From Hexactinellida sp. DTS-2022 (taxonomy: Eukaryota > Porifera > Hexactinellida): DNA of 64,000 nucleotides. Of the stretch, positions 8,801 to 20,034 are shown piece by piece. The number at the start of each line of letters is the position of its first letter. The first letter of the stretch is position 1. The stretch is taken from positions 1,240,001-1,304,000 of the forward strand of contig JAPNXP010000001.1 of the NCBI GenBank assembly GCA_028753945.1, read 5' to 3'. The position numbers and the translations under genes were made by a program. Below the pieces are notes generated by a model, which did not search any database, was not told the DNA's origin, and was given only the letters and a program-made list of their open reading frames with translations.

Positions 8801-11800
8801 TAAAGAAATTTTCTCAGGGTACCCGTGGTAAATTTGTAATTGCTAATTTGGGGGGGCTATTATTGGAGGTAGGCGATTATTCGAATAGGGGCTACTATTA
8901 GAGTATATACGGTATATACGTATATAATTATATATTAAATAGGTAGCTCAGCTGGAGCTAGCAGAGAAACAGAAGATGAAGGAGAAAGTAGATCTGATTC
9001 TCAAGCACGACATCAACGTGTTTGTGAACAGACAGCTGATCTACAACTACCCGGAACAGCTGTTCGCTGACAACGGAGTCATGGCGATAGAACACGCGGA
9101 CTTTGAGGGCGTGGAGCGACTGGCCAGAGCTCTCGACGGAGAAATAGTGTCCACGTTCCATAACCCGGAGAAAGCTAAAATCGGACACTGCGATATTATA
9201 GAGGAGGTTAGTTTATTATATAATTATGACTAATATAATAGATATAATTTTCTGGATCTCGATAATAAGCGAACTGGTATTAAATCTGAAATATTTGTCT
9301 ATTACACTCGCTTAGTATTTAATATTTGCATGTAGCTAATGATATTTATGATTCTTAATTCGATAAATCAGGGAATACATTTAAGGGATTGATTATAGCC
9401 AAGTAGTAGGATGGATAATATTGTTTTAATCTTGTGTAATTATTCAAATTAGCCTTTGTGTTCTTCCAGCATTTTCAGGATTCGCACATGTCTCTGAGAA
9501 AGCCCGTCAGCTGATAGCGTTATTGCGAAATCCACAGCATTCTTGCTGTACTTGTTGCTGAGTAGCGGGTCTGATCCATGGTTCAGCAGCAGCCCCACCA
9601 GCTCCTCGCGCCCGTTTATCACTGCTAGCATGAGCGGGGTCTTGTACTCGTCGTCCCTGGCCCCGGTCGAGGCGCCTCTCTGCAGCAACAGCTCCACTAT
9701 CTCCACACTCGTGCCCACGACCACGCCCCTCATGAGCGGGGTCCACTTGGTGCTGGTCTCTTCCAGGTCCGCGCTCACGCCTCTGTCCAGGAAGTACCTC
9801 ACCACCTCCAGGTTGCCGCCCGAGACGGCCGAGTGTATGGGATACAGACCCGACTTGCTGGGCACGTCCCACGGGGCGTGGTGCTGGATCAGCAGCTCCA
9901 GCATCTCCACGTGTCCGAAGAAGGCGGCCATGCTCATGGCGGTCTTCCCGCTGCTCGTCGTGAAGGTCGTGTCTGCGCCGTAGTCGAGCAGCAGCTTGGC
10001 GATGCTGGTGTACCCTTTCTTCGCGGCGTGCATTAGCGGGGAGAGCCCCTCGTCGTTTGGCACGTCCACACTCAGTTTAGTCTCCTTCAGGATCTCGATC
10101 AGCTTCTCTTCGCTCCAGTTGTTTATCGCCCGGTGCAGGTCCTTGCCCGTGACGGGGAGGGGGCAGGTGTCGAAGGGAGAGGGCTGGGACCAGGGGGAGA
10201 CGTCTCCCTTGTACTTGTAGCAGACCCGGAGCATGTAGCGCAGCCCGCTCTCCAGCTCTTCGTGCTCGCAGGAGAGAGCGTAGCCCTGGTAGATGGTCTT
10301 TGGTGGGTAGTCCTTGGCGGCTTCGCTGGAATAGAGTTGCAACTCAATTTGGAAACACGGTCTGTCGGCGTGTGGGGCGGACAGGGTGGGCGGGATTGAC
10401 CAGACAGCCCTGACTGAATGGTGAGTCAGCTGCTGGATTATGGGAGGGTTCGCCGGCTCCAGGTGCGAAGAATCGTTTGCGATGAATGTAGTAAGTGACC
10501 ATTTTGGCATTTTGAGAATCGAGAATATATCGAGTGATAGGTTGTCAATGCCTTTTATAGTTTGGGGAATTATGTTGCGTCTACCCACCCTTTAGGGGAA
10601 GAAATATATACTATTAATAGATTGACTAGCAATTTTCTTGATAAGTGTTACTGATTAAACATATAATGGATGAGTACGCTTTGTTCGAAAATATTTAAAT
10701 GAGTAGCATTTTGATCTTCGTTGGCATTTGGGTCTTTCCATTAATTATGATCGGAATATCACATCGGATCCTTTTGAGGATGGGGGAGGATCACCGATCC
10801 ATTTTACACTTATGATCTTTATCGGGATCTAATCGAATTGTTTGATGGAAACTCGATCCTGATTATTTTACATTTGGGCCAAAGACAAATTTCGTTTTTA
10901 GAAAATTTATGGAAATTAAGAATAATTCGTGTATTAAATACAAAGTGGTGCTACAGAGGATGCCGGTTAACATCGTCGGGAACTGCATACAATAATCATA
11001 TAACCGTCATAAATTATATGGAGTATTGTATAGGGCAACCGTTTTCCAAGTAGAATGCATGAATGTTATTATATCCTGCATCTACTGTATTCTTATAGTA
11101 GTTTGCATTTATTAGCTATTTTCGGTACATAACATTATCTTTCGATTTGACGTTCAATTAAATATCCATAGAAAATTTTGTCGTCATTTTTCTAATCAAA
11201 ATTATGAAAAGGATTGAAAAAGTAAAATTGTGAAATGAGATCGAATTAAGGAAAGCCGATCATAATTTGAACAATGCATGGGATTTTGATCTTTTTTTTG
11301 TTAATCGACATTTGCCCTACTTTTCGCTTGAAATAAAATCTTACTTATTAGTAAGTTATTACGTATATAGAGCTTAAAATTTGTAAAAGGGTTGAATATA
11401 TTTAAAAAGCTATGCTACATTCGCAGTTTGCAGTTACGTAATTCCTAATATTAAATAATGACGCAAAACTAGATAATGATAATGCAGGAATATGGAATTA
11501 GTGAATTGCATAAATCGCTCGAGTTTATAACAGTATGGATACAAGTTTCAAAAATTTGAAGTATAATCGTTCTCGTTGTCAAACAAAATAATTCCTAAGC
11601 AGTTTGTCCAGGAATCTCAGAATTTACCTAGAGACTAGCTTTCGATATGCAAATTTATTATTGTCTATTTTCAAGTAAGACCATTTGTTGTTAAGTTGAA
11701 ATAGCTAAGAAATCAAGACCGCCTACCATTTGAGTCATTCATCGCTAAGCGACCGAGACCATTTGTTTGTACGTATTATTCGACATCTATTGTATTAGGC

Positions 11801-13828
11801 CATATAAAATAAATAACTTGTTTATCATCCCCGTCCGTCCCTATATTTACCCCCCGTCCGGATCTATTTATTATTATTTTATGAACATAATCGTACAGAT
11901 ATTAACTATAAACTTGTGTAAAGTACTCCTAATTTAGCAATTTTTAATTAGTCTTGTATTTAGAACATTACTTTCATTATTTGGGCATTGTTATGTGATT
12001 TTATAATTTAATTTAATTATTAATATATATTGTTTGGCATAGGGTAATGTTGCATATTAACGGAAATAAAAAATAAAAATAAAATCCCGTCCGCCGTCCG
12101 TATTTTCTGAAAAAATCCGGATGATAAACAAGTTATTTATTTTATATGGCCTTAATTAAGTTATTTAATAAGGACCCAAACTAACATTTCCAATATACTG
12201 TGGACACGATTATAAATTAGTATGGTAAAAATATCGTGAATTGTTATAGCTTGAATGATTAATTAATTAAACACATGAACAAATGGGACGACAAGAACAC
12301 ATTCGCTATAACAATGAATTCGTTATATTTGTGTTCTAACGCAGAGGCGTCGGAAGCAAAATATAAGTGGGGCGGCCATAATTTTATTTTAACTGAGTTA
12401 GTGAGCGACCAAAACGGGCCTGGCAATGGGTGACCGCTAGGCCGCTCCACTTTTCGTCATAAGTATATTTGTTCCTAAGAAAGTGGTTCGACGAAGAGTA
12501 GAAATTGATCTGAGGATGGCCGAGGACATATGTACATCCTCAGCCAATATGTTGTATTTTTTTAATTTCAACAAAAAAGTGGGGCGGCCATGGCCGCTGC
12601 AGCTCCGACGCCTATGCCGATATAATTTATATTTACAAACATCGTGTCTTCATATATCAAAATGTATGTATCCAATTGTCGTCTATAGAAATGCTGTATA
12701 ACATATATACTATTCCGTTTTATATAACAAGTCTACGTATATATTATAACACGTTTGAGTCTCTTTCTCTTGGTAGCAATATTAATAATAATATATTATT
12801 ACAGTCACGGTTGTTTTATTATGAACTTTCAAGGGACCAAAAATTGTATTCATAATAGAGAGACTTCATAATATCGAACTGAACGTAATACAAACCCTAT
12901 GTAAGTTGTTAATTTGGGACCATAGGGCTTGTTCATTGTTCACAATAAGCAGACCTGACTATTATTAATCACTATGCAATATCAAAAGGTGATAATCGGC
13001 GAGGATAACTTTATTCATTTCTCCGGGGTGGCCGGAGGCCGCGCGTGCACAGTTGTTATCCGTGGTGCGACGCAGCAGATCCTCGACGAGGCAGAGCGCT
13101 CCCTGCACGACGCGCTGTGTGTGCTGCAGCAGACTCTGAAGGAGCCGAAGATGATATACGGGGGCGGGTCCGGGGAGATGCTGATGGCCCGAGCAGTGCA
13201 GGAGCTAGCTGACAAGGTCTGTTACATAGGACTGTTGTGCGGTTAGTTACCGTCTTGTTATGGCTCCTATTACACATCTACACTTATAAGGATTCACATC
13301 AACATAGTATTGCATAACAGTTTAGCATAGATATTTTGGAGCATAATTCGAGATGTGAAGTGTTGTGTAATATGAAGTATAAGTGTGAAGCCATAACAAT
13401 GATGGTAAGTAAACCGTCATGGATAGAAAGTATCCCTGGTTATACTAGTATAATGCCACACAATATGCTAGCACATATGATTGACACATGTGTGTGTGTA
13501 GGTTCCTGGGAAAGAAAGCATAGCAATCGAGGCGCTGGCGACCGCGCTGAGACAGCTCCCCACGATAATAGCGGACAACGCAGGGTACGACTCAGCCGAC
13601 TTAATCGCGCGTCTCCGATCCCTGCACAGCGAGGGCAAGACCAGCATGGGGCTGGATATGACGTCAGGCGGGGTGGCTGACATGGAGGTGCTGGGCGTCG
13701 TGGAGAGCTACAGAGTGAAAATCCAGATGTTTGTGAGTGCCGTGGAAGCGGGAGAAATGCTGTTACGCGTGGACAACATAATCCGCGCAGCCCCCAGACC
13801 CAGGAGCGAGGACAACAGACCTTGCTAG
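5814..13828 (+). CDS. CCT2: T-complex protein 1 subunit beta (chaperonin CCT2)
   Basis: Cytosolic group II chaperonin subunit; eight different subunits form the double ring that folds actin, tubulin and many other proteins with ATP. Exons: 5814-6059, 7163-7366, 8027-8371, 8943-9206, 12989-13216, 13502-13828, giving 537 residues against 535 in human. Diagnostic stretches: [14 protein letters not shown] and TNDGATIM (ATP site, exon 1), [16 protein letters not shown] (phosphate-binding Asp, exon 2), [20 protein letters not shown] and [12 protein letters not shown] (exon 3), [18 protein letters not shown] (exon 4), [20 protein letters not shown] (exon 5), [15 protein letters not shown] and the -RPC end (exon 6). 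Every intron is phase 0 with GT-AG ends; the exon 5 donor (GTCTGT) is weak. The ATG used gives MTSLHPVP as in other CCT2. Intron 1 carries a minisatellite, introns 2 and 3 MITEs, and intron 4 the antisense gene FANK1. Confidence 0.97.
6080..7155. repeat. 24-bp minisatellite in CCT2 intron 1, ~37 units
   Basis: The unit gtagcatctaacagctgata+tatc (24 bp) is repeated head to tail with few substitutions (T/C in tatatygtag, R in catcta). One unit at about 6080-6105 is separated from the main array (6274-7154) by a hAT insertion. Because 24 is a multiple of three and the unit lacks minus-strand stops, the reverse strand stays open for about 300 codons as YQLLDATI-type octapeptides. There is no conserved start or family, so this frame is taken as a by-product. 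Each unit contains GTAGYATCT, similar to the real donor of this intron (GTAGTATCT at 6060), plus CTAAC and ACAG. Confidence 0.95.
6119..6273. mobile_element. hAT MITE inside the minisatellite
   Basis: Ends caggcatgtagccag and ctggctacgggcctg are inverted repeats. The flanking 8-mers, atctagca and atctaaca, differ by one base and both come from the minisatellite unit. The array therefore existed before the insertion. Confidence 0.85.
7420..7557. mobile_element. TA-flanked pogo/Tc1-like MITE, family H copy 1
   Basis: In CCT2 intron 2. It starts cag.gactcagcttaagcc and ends ttaagcggagtcgactg, both flanked by TA. The same family (ccaccggttaa inside, ...gagtc-actg end) recurs at 60460-60631. Confidence 0.6.
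7674..7815. repeat. Dispersed repeat family L, copy 1
   Basis: About 140 bp in CCT2 intron 2 that aligns along its length with the reverse complement of 47499-47640: shared acttaaatagta, tttgtatgggctt and the outer gaccgtctat. Its class is not clear. It lacks good inverted ends and an obvious tRNA-like head. Confidence 0.6.
8650..8915. mobile_element. MITE with ataccgta...tacggtat ends
   Basis: In CCT2 intron 3. Left end ataccgtatttattcgaata (tagtagcc follows) and right end gggctactattagagtat (atacggtat follows) form inverted repeats of about 30 bp. A shorter relative of the left end occurs at 8398-8472, and fragments at about 26075 and 46580. Together these make up most of the 571-bp intron. 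Confidence 0.7.
9449..10510 (-). CDS. FANK1: FANK1-like fibronectin III plus ankyrin-repeat protein, nested in CCT2 intron 4
   Basis: A 353-residue intronless gene (human FANK1 345), lying wholly inside CCT2 intron 4 on the opposite strand. Residues ~20-115 form one fibronectin type III domain, with [12 protein letters not shown] at strands A-B, GYAL, and [19 protein letters not shown] near its end. From residue ~122 ([17 protein letters not shown]) come about six ankyrin repeats: [100 protein letters not shown]. The domain order and the DVPN-GxxPLMxAA junction match FANK1, a testis-enriched protein linked to spermatogenesis and cilia. The frame stays open to a GTG at 10588, but the first ATG (10510) gives the family length. 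Its exons are much more GC-rich than the intron around it. No promoter element was recognised. Confidence 0.93.
   Translation of the reverse strand: MPKWSLTTFIANDSSHLEPANPPIIQQLTHHSVRAVWSIPPTLSAPHADRPCFQIELQLYSSEAAKDYPPKTIYQGYALSCEHEELESGLRYMLRVCYKYKGDVSPWSQPSPFDTCPLPVTGKDLHRAINNWSEEKLIEILKETKLSVDVPNDEGLSPLMHAAKKGYTSIAKLLLDYGADTTFTTSSGKTAMSMAAFFGHVEMLELLIQHHAPWDVPSKSGLYPIHSAVSGGNLEVVRYFLDRGVSADLEETSTKWTPLMRGVVVGTSVEIVELLLQRGASTGARDDEYKTPLMLAVINGREELVGLLLNHGSDPLLSNKYSKNAVDFAITLSADGLSQRHVRILKMLEEHKG
10954..11086. mobile_element. Degenerate TA MITE, family A copy 1
   Basis: Recognisable by atgccggttaacatcgtcgg near the left, ggcaaccgttttccaa in the middle and catctactg at the right end, but shorter and more diverged than the other three copies (16740, 20983, 47689). 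Confidence 0.6.
11798..12151. mobile_element. PIF/Harbinger-type MITE, copy 1
   Basis: The 354-bp element begins ggccatataaaataaataac (ttgtttatcatcc follows) and ends with the reverse complement, a perfect ~33-bp inverted repeat. It is flanked by TTA on both sides, the 3-bp target typical of PIF/Harbinger. No transposase frame. It sits in CCT2 intron 4 upstream of FANK1. Confidence 0.88.
12342..12615. mobile_element. hAT-like MITE without clear target duplication
   Basis: Ends cagaggcgtcgga and tccgacgcctatg are inverted, and gtggggcggcca occurs near both ends. The flanking 8-mers do not match, so it may be old or rearranged. In CCT2 intron 4. Confidence 0.6.
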
Positions 13829-14445
13829 CACGGCTGGGGTAGAGTTATGTTAGAGGAATGAGCCAGTATAGTATAGTTATGTAGTTAGTGGAAATTATTA
13901 GTGTTCAATGACTAAATGGGAGAGTATACCATGACTTACAATAATAGGCTTGATAAGAATTGAATGTAAATCACCAACCAAGCATGATTTCGAATTCCTT
14001 TGTTTTGTAGTTTGTGCCAGCACAATTGCTAATTTTTGTGAAAAGAGACAGCAGGCATTTTAATTAAAATAGGATATCAAGGAGTTATGGACGGTTGTGC
14101 CATTGCACTGATCAGCACTAGCGGCGATTGTGACAAGAGGCCAACGCGAAATTTAGCGCTTGTGCCTATCACTTACCCAGTTGTTTGCAAGCACCTATCA
14201 ATATATTCCCATTTAACAACACTCACTCGATCTAAATGTGGAAATTCAATCAAAGGATTTCTCGATAGTTTCTGAATCTCGAATATGAAATAATGGAATA
14301 ATTTGTTTATTTTCACAAGTGATGTGAGACATGTTGAATGCAGAACGTTAGAATAAGTAAATATACTATTGGACTTGTGAATACTAGTCAGTACTTTCTA
14401 CCAATTGAGATTACTATCGGGCACAGTAGCGCATAGCATAGTATA
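13829..14445. other. Intergenic spacer CCT2-LCA5
   Basis: 617 bp of AT-rich DNA with the CCT2 3' UTR and the LCA5 5' region. No repeat, RNA gene or convincing small coding exon was seen. An ATTAAA near 14064 is a possible poly(A) signal. Confidence 0.4.
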
Positions 14446-17400
14446 ATGTCAGAAGCTTCGGACGGCTACTCAGAGGACTTCGACGAGGAGATACACAGCG
14501 ACCCCGACTCTAAGACGCCCTACTCCAAGGCCCGACAGAAAACCCCCGCGTTTATCCTGAACAAACCCGAGGGACGCATCAAGGAGATGACCATGGAAGG
14601 GAGGAACAGACAGGTCGCGAACAGGGGCGCCAACAGCCTCCCCATCCTGGGAAGAGGGAGCGACCGAGAGGGCGCGTTGGAGCAGTCTCCCGTGCGGCCG
14701 GGAAAGAAACGCGTGACGTCACATGACGCGAGGAAGCTGCCTAACAACCGGGTCCTGTCCGTCAACCTGCGCGCCATACGGTCGCTGCAGAGCGCGCTCA
14801 AGGAGAAGGAGCTGTTGGTGGAACAGCTGATGAGGGAGAACAAACTGTACAAACGGTGCGTGTGTTAATATCAGCCGGAGTTAAATATACGTACAGTAGA
14901 CCTCGTTAGTACAACACGGTTAATAGGATATTCTGGTTAATACTAATAGGCTATCACTATTTCAGTCCCCTTCAAAGCCTTTTCAATAGAAATGATATTG
15001 GTTAATACGAATTCCGGAAAGACGAACGAATTTTGACGGTCCTCTGGTGTTCGTACTAACGAGGTTCTACTGTATTATGTTCTCGTGTAGATTTGACATT
15101 TTGGCTCAGAAAGAAGTTTCTAGAATAGAGAGAGAACACAAGAATCTGCCCGAACTGATAAAACGTCACGAGACAGATATGACGATACAGAAGGAGAGGT
15201 TTAAGAAGCTGTTGAAAGAAAGTATGGACGCACTTCGCAGAAAGGAGCATTTAGAGAAAGAACTATTTCAGTGCAAAGCTAAACTCACAGAGCTGAAGAA
15301 GATATCAGAAAACAGGTGAGAAATAAACTGGTGTTCTTAAAAATGTAGGATTAGGGGAGGCATAAACACTGGGAAAATTCCAAAAATACTCAACTTTTTA
15401 CTGATACTCAAATATAAAACTAGATCTTTCCGAATCTACTCAAGTTTTTCAAAATAATTCCAATTCTACTCAAGTTTTTTCAATAAATTCCAAATCTACT
15501 CAACTTTTCAGTAAATTCACAGATCTACTCAAGTTCAGAAAGGCTATATTTAGTCTATCTTATATATTAAATCACAACGTTTTTGTGTTTGTTTGTTTAT
15601 GTGTTTGTTCAGAATAGATTGAGGAACTGGTAAAAGCTACAGACCTAAAATTTGGCAGTGGGGTGGGGAATACTGTATGTACAAACAAGTTCAATATCTA
15701 AAAAGATATTCACATCTTCCATCACAAAAGGTGTCAAAACCTTTAGCCAATTAAATTCGAGGGTTGTTCCAGTATGGATTAGCAGCTAGCATTTCAATTA
15801 ATATAATTGAATGCTTTAGTGTCTGTCAAATGTTAAGTGTGCATTATGGAATACTGAGAAAGTAATCTAATTGATCGAGAGGAAGTTCAGGCATCTAATC
15901 AGTTATTTGTGTTCTGTCTGTCTAGCCATACATGATTTATTACATTCCATTGTGTTATTTGATATCAAATTATTATCAATCAATACAATAACTTCTCCAC
16001 ATCCCAAAGTTAGGGGTCCACTGGTACAGTTTCTTAGTGATATTTAATTTTATATTTGGAATTGGTATATTATTATACACGGACAAGCTTATATATCTAG
16101 AAAATTATCTGTTCAAATTTTGCATAAATATCCAAATTATTTAATCTGTCCTTATAGAAACCTGTAGCTAGGATGAACGGATATAAATAGACAGCCAGCG
16201 GCCACTAATCAAGAACGACATTTAATTTGAAAAGGAACATGCTTGAAATACAAGCGAGGGCCGCAGGCCCGAGTACAAGTTGTAAGGACGCGCGTAGAGC
16301 AGACGAGCAGATTGTACTAATAAATATTTTTTGTGGTTGGGATCTCCATACTAGTTTCAATAATCCAATAAAACTTGAGTATATTTGGAATAACCAATAA
16401 AACTTGAGTATATTTGGAATAATCCAATATAACTTGAGTATATTTGGAATAATCCAATAAAACTTGAGTATATTTGGAATAATCCGGTAAAACTTGAGTA
16501 TATTTGGAAAAACTTGAGTATATTTACAAATTAGTTGAGTATTGTTGAGTATATTTGGAAATTTTTAAAAAACTTGAGTATTTTTGGAATTTTCCCCATA
16601 AACACTACTCTATATATGTCTGAATGGAGATATACTATGTTTCATTTATTTTTCTAATAATAATTTTACATTTCAACCCTCTAAGATTATTTGAAAGTTT
16701 GTCCATGGGAGGCTTTGTATTTTGCATTGAAAAATTGTACAGTGGATGCCGGTTATAAGCACATAGTCGGGAACTGCACTTAATGTGCTTATAACCGACA
16801 TATATTATACTGGCTATATGGCAATCGTTTTCCAACATAGTGTTCTTATATCCGATATGTTCTTATTACTGGACTGCTTATATCCGACATCTACTGTACT
16901 TATATCTTGGTAATATATTTCTTGATTTCAATCACATTATAAATGTATAATAAAGTAATGAGAGTTACTACCAACTCAATTTCTAACATAGTACAAGTTC
17001 TATAGAATCTATACTATATCTAATATCTGTAATAACTGTAAATTATTTACTTTACGCCTCTCGTCACATGTATTACAATCTAATATAAACCTACCAATGC
17101 AAAGTACTCATTTCTTTATTTATTAAAAAATAAAAAATAAGCCATATTGAGCTGAGTATTTCGTTATTGAGTATCCTAGATTAGGCCACATAAAATAAAT
17201 TACTTGTTTATCATCCATATTTTTCGAGAAAATTGGGACGGCGGACGGGATTTTATTTTTATTTTCTATTTCCATTAATATGCAAATAACATCATCCTAT
17301 GCTAAAAGAAAATTCTAAATATTTAATTTAATCAGAAAATAACATGACAATGCCCAAATAATTAAAGTAATGCTCTAAAGTATAGGACTTATTAAAAATT

Positions 17401-19866
17401 CAGGCATAGTAGATACTTTACACAAGTTTATTGTTTATATTTTGTACGATTATGTTCCTAAGAAAATAATAAAATAGATCCGGACGGATAGTAAAAATTG
17501 GGGCGGGCGGGGATGATAAACAAGTTATTTACTTTATACGGCCTAAATATCTCGAACATACTTTTGAAAATACTTGTTTCAGAATTAGATTTATAGATTC
17601 GGATGTGAAAAAGTAGGATTTTGAACCTTATTACAGTAGAACCTCGTTAGTACGAACACCAGGGGCGTCAAAATGTGTTCGCCTTATCCGGAATTCGTAT
17701 TAACCGTGTTCGTATACTAAAGAGGTTCTACTGTACGTATTTTGTTAATGGAATGCTTCGTAAATTAATTAATTTTGGTTAATTATAATAATTCTTTTGC
17801 AAGAATATCCATTTAACACAAGGCAATTAGTAATTATGTTCCTTGTACAAACAGGTTGATACATCGATGTCTTCTGTCGCTGACTTTGAAAATGTTGGAA
17901 TGTGTTCTACGTAGTGCTAGCAAATCTTTTGTAGCTAAATAAATTTAAACACACGAATGTCGTTCATGATTTGAAGGTTTAAATCAGCGATCTGTTGTTC
18001 GTCATACGTACATTGTGTATGTATAATTTAACTATATTCCTAGGAAAGAATACCCTGCATATTTGCATAATGGGAATTAAATAATTTTAATGGTCGTACC
18101 TAACAGTAATGCTATATTTTTTAAAGAATTGTAGTCTAAAGTTAATAAGAATTACTGTATTAATAATATATCTGCTAACACACACATTTATTGTCGCTAA
18201 CAAGGATTGAGCAGTGGTTACTGAGTTTACATATTCCAGGCATCTGGAGGAGCGCCATATGCTGAGCATACATTTGCAGGAAGAATTGAATCGCAACCAG
18301 CAGCTGAACACACGTCTGCAGGAGGCGGAGCGGAAACTCGAAATGCAAAATAAATCCACCAAGCGAGAGAGGGCGGAGCTAGAAGATCGATGCAATAAAA
18401 AGGAAAAACGTATCTCTCTGATGGAGCAGAATCTGAGAGACATTGATTTCCAAATGCGAACAAAGAGAAAGCAGCTGGAGAAACTGAATCTCTACAGCCA
18501 ACGGATTGAGAAGAACCTGCCGCCTAACCTGAACATGTCGGATCTGTTCCCCTCTCAAGAGGACAGCTGCACCATGACGTCACCGCTCCCAGAGTACCAG
18601 TCGGCACAGGACAGGGGACAGCCCCCGGTCGAGGAGGAGCGGTTCTCTCTTCCTCCCACGCGCTCTCAGGCCCAGTCAAGCAGCTCCACCACCTACACGA
18701 GAGCGAGTTTCCTACCAGACCCCGCCCACCCCTCCGAGACGAGCATGTACCCCAAGAAGCAGCCCTGCGACCTAACCTCCGCCCTGTACCCTCCCCTCAC
18801 CCACTCGGAGATCGGGAACTGCTCCGAGTCGGACACGATGCCCACTCTGCACACCAGCTCGGATCTCACTAGTCTCGCCACCCGCGCCACGCCCACCGAA
18901 GCCAAGAGCTCCAGCGACCTCGTATCCCCTCCAATGCCCCCCGCCCTCCCCGACCCACCCCTCTCTACCATAAAAGAGATATCTACCAGCTCTAAAGAGT
19001 CACCGCTTAAAGCCCAAAATCCCAGAATGTCCAAAACAACTACTCAGGTGAATGCTCAGTTAAACCCGATTCAACAAAACTTCCCAGATAACCCAAAGCC
19101 CAGAAACCAACAAATTGATCCTACAAAGAAAGAGATGCTCTTACATAGACTCAAGCAAATCGATTCCTCTTCAACCGACCAGTCCCTCTCCACGGATATT
19201 CTGGCTTCCAGCAAGAGTCCGTCCGACAGACAACCCGACAGCTTAGAAACGCATGCTCTTTCTCTGCGACAGGGCGACGCTTCCGAGAGCGACGCGCCTG
19301 CCAATCCCCAGTTCGAGTCCGGCGGCAACAAGGGAAGGAAGAAAAAGACTTTCGCGTTGGACGATCTCTTCAGCAGTTCTTCCGCTCAGAGCTCTGAAAC
19401 GAAGCTCCACGGGTCTAACATGGACCCAGCTCTCTTCACCGCCCCCAGACAGGACTCCCCTCTCCTATTCACTCAGGACACGCACAAGTTGGCGTCTCAA
19501 GAACAAGACCTGTCTTCTGAAGTTAATCACCTGTTGGGAGAAGACACACTAGAGATGGGAAGGAAGGCTAGCGTGGTCGAGAACATGTACCTCGGTAGGC
19601 CGGCCTACTCGACAGAGGACGATTTCTATGGAGCGAAGCAACGCAGGGTCTCTCCCAATAAGACTTCTCACGAATTCCTCTCAGAACCCCAACCAGAGAA
19701 GTCGCAGGGCGCGCAACACGGCAGGAGAGCCAGAGAGACAAACTCCCCTACCAACTCAGCCAAGAACTACTTCTGGGAGAACAGCGTAGCGGCTTCCAAC
19801 ACGCATAAACCGTCCGCTGCTCCTGTTGATGACGTAGATGATGATCTGGAAGTTATACAGCTGTGA
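14446..19866 (+). CDS. LCA5: Lebercilin, ciliary coiled-coil protein
   Basis: Lebercilin acts at the base and axoneme of cilia in intraflagellar transport; human LCA5 loss causes Leber congenital amaurosis. Exons 14446-14855, 15091-15315 and 18240-19866 join in frame (introns phase 2) to 753 residues; human has 697. The acidic start MSEASDGYSEDFDEE precedes the lebercilin coiled coil at about residues 100-290: NRVLSVNLRAIRSLQSALKE, LVEQLMRENKLYKR across intron 1, LPELIKRHETDMTIQKERFK, KLTELKKISENRHLEERHML across intron 2, and KKEKRISLMEQNLRDIDFQ with KQLEKLNLYSQRIEKNLP. These match human RVLSARLLKIKELQNEL, AENKLLKR, LKEISEARHLPERDDL and ELDIKNIYSNRLPK. The remaining ~440 residues are Ser/Pro-rich, low complexity, ending DDVDDDLEVIQL. 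Intron 1 is mostly MITE; intron 2 (2.9 kb) holds four transposons. Confidence 0.92.
14894..15072. mobile_element. TA MITE, family B copy 1
   Basis: Starts cagtagacctcgttagtac, ends gttcgtactaacgaggttct plus actg, TA on both sides. It fills 179 of the 235 bp of LCA5 intron 1 and stops 18 bp before exon 2. Related copies: 17634, 26850, 27466. Confidence 0.88.
15371..16596. mobile_element. Mutator-like non-autonomous element with subterminal repeat arrays
   Basis: Ends gggaaaattccaaaaatact and the reverse complement at the right; exact 10-bp direct repeats cataaacact at 15361-15370 and 16597-16606. Inside the left end are about five imperfect units of attccaaatctactcaag (15371-15540). Inside the right end is the inverted array, at least seven units of aacttgagtatatttgga (about 16370-16590). 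The ~800-bp centre has no transposase frame. Target duplication length and long repeat-built ends fit Mutator-like elements. In LCA5 intron 2. Confidence 0.85.
16740..16896. mobile_element. TA MITE, family A copy 2
   Basis: Starts cagtggatgccggttataag, ends tatatccgacatctactg, TA on both sides, 157 bp, inverted ends of about 23 bp. In LCA5 intron 2. Confidence 0.9.
17184..17543. mobile_element. PIF/Harbinger-type MITE, copy 2
   Basis: 360 bp, begins ggccacataaaataaattac, ends with the inverse (aagttatttactttatacggcc). Flanked by TTA on the left and TAA on the right. The interior aligns with the reverse complement of the 11798 copy, so the two are inserted in opposite directions. In LCA5 intron 2. 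Confidence 0.85.
17634..17733. mobile_element. TA MITE, family B copy 2 (short form)
   Basis: Starts cagtagaacctcgttagtac, ends actaaagaggttctactg, TA on both sides. At 100 bp it is an internally deleted form. In LCA5 intron 2. Confidence 0.88.
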
Positions 19867-20034
19867 TCTCATGGCGTCACTCTTATAGGTCAATAACCTG
19901 TTTATATTACCTACAATTTTACCCTGCACTTCTTCAATTCTCTAAGTCATTTATTATTATATCTATTTGAGAGAATGTTGATTAGATAAACTGCAAAAAT
20001 AGTATTTAACAATTCAGCATTTTAATTGTTAGAA

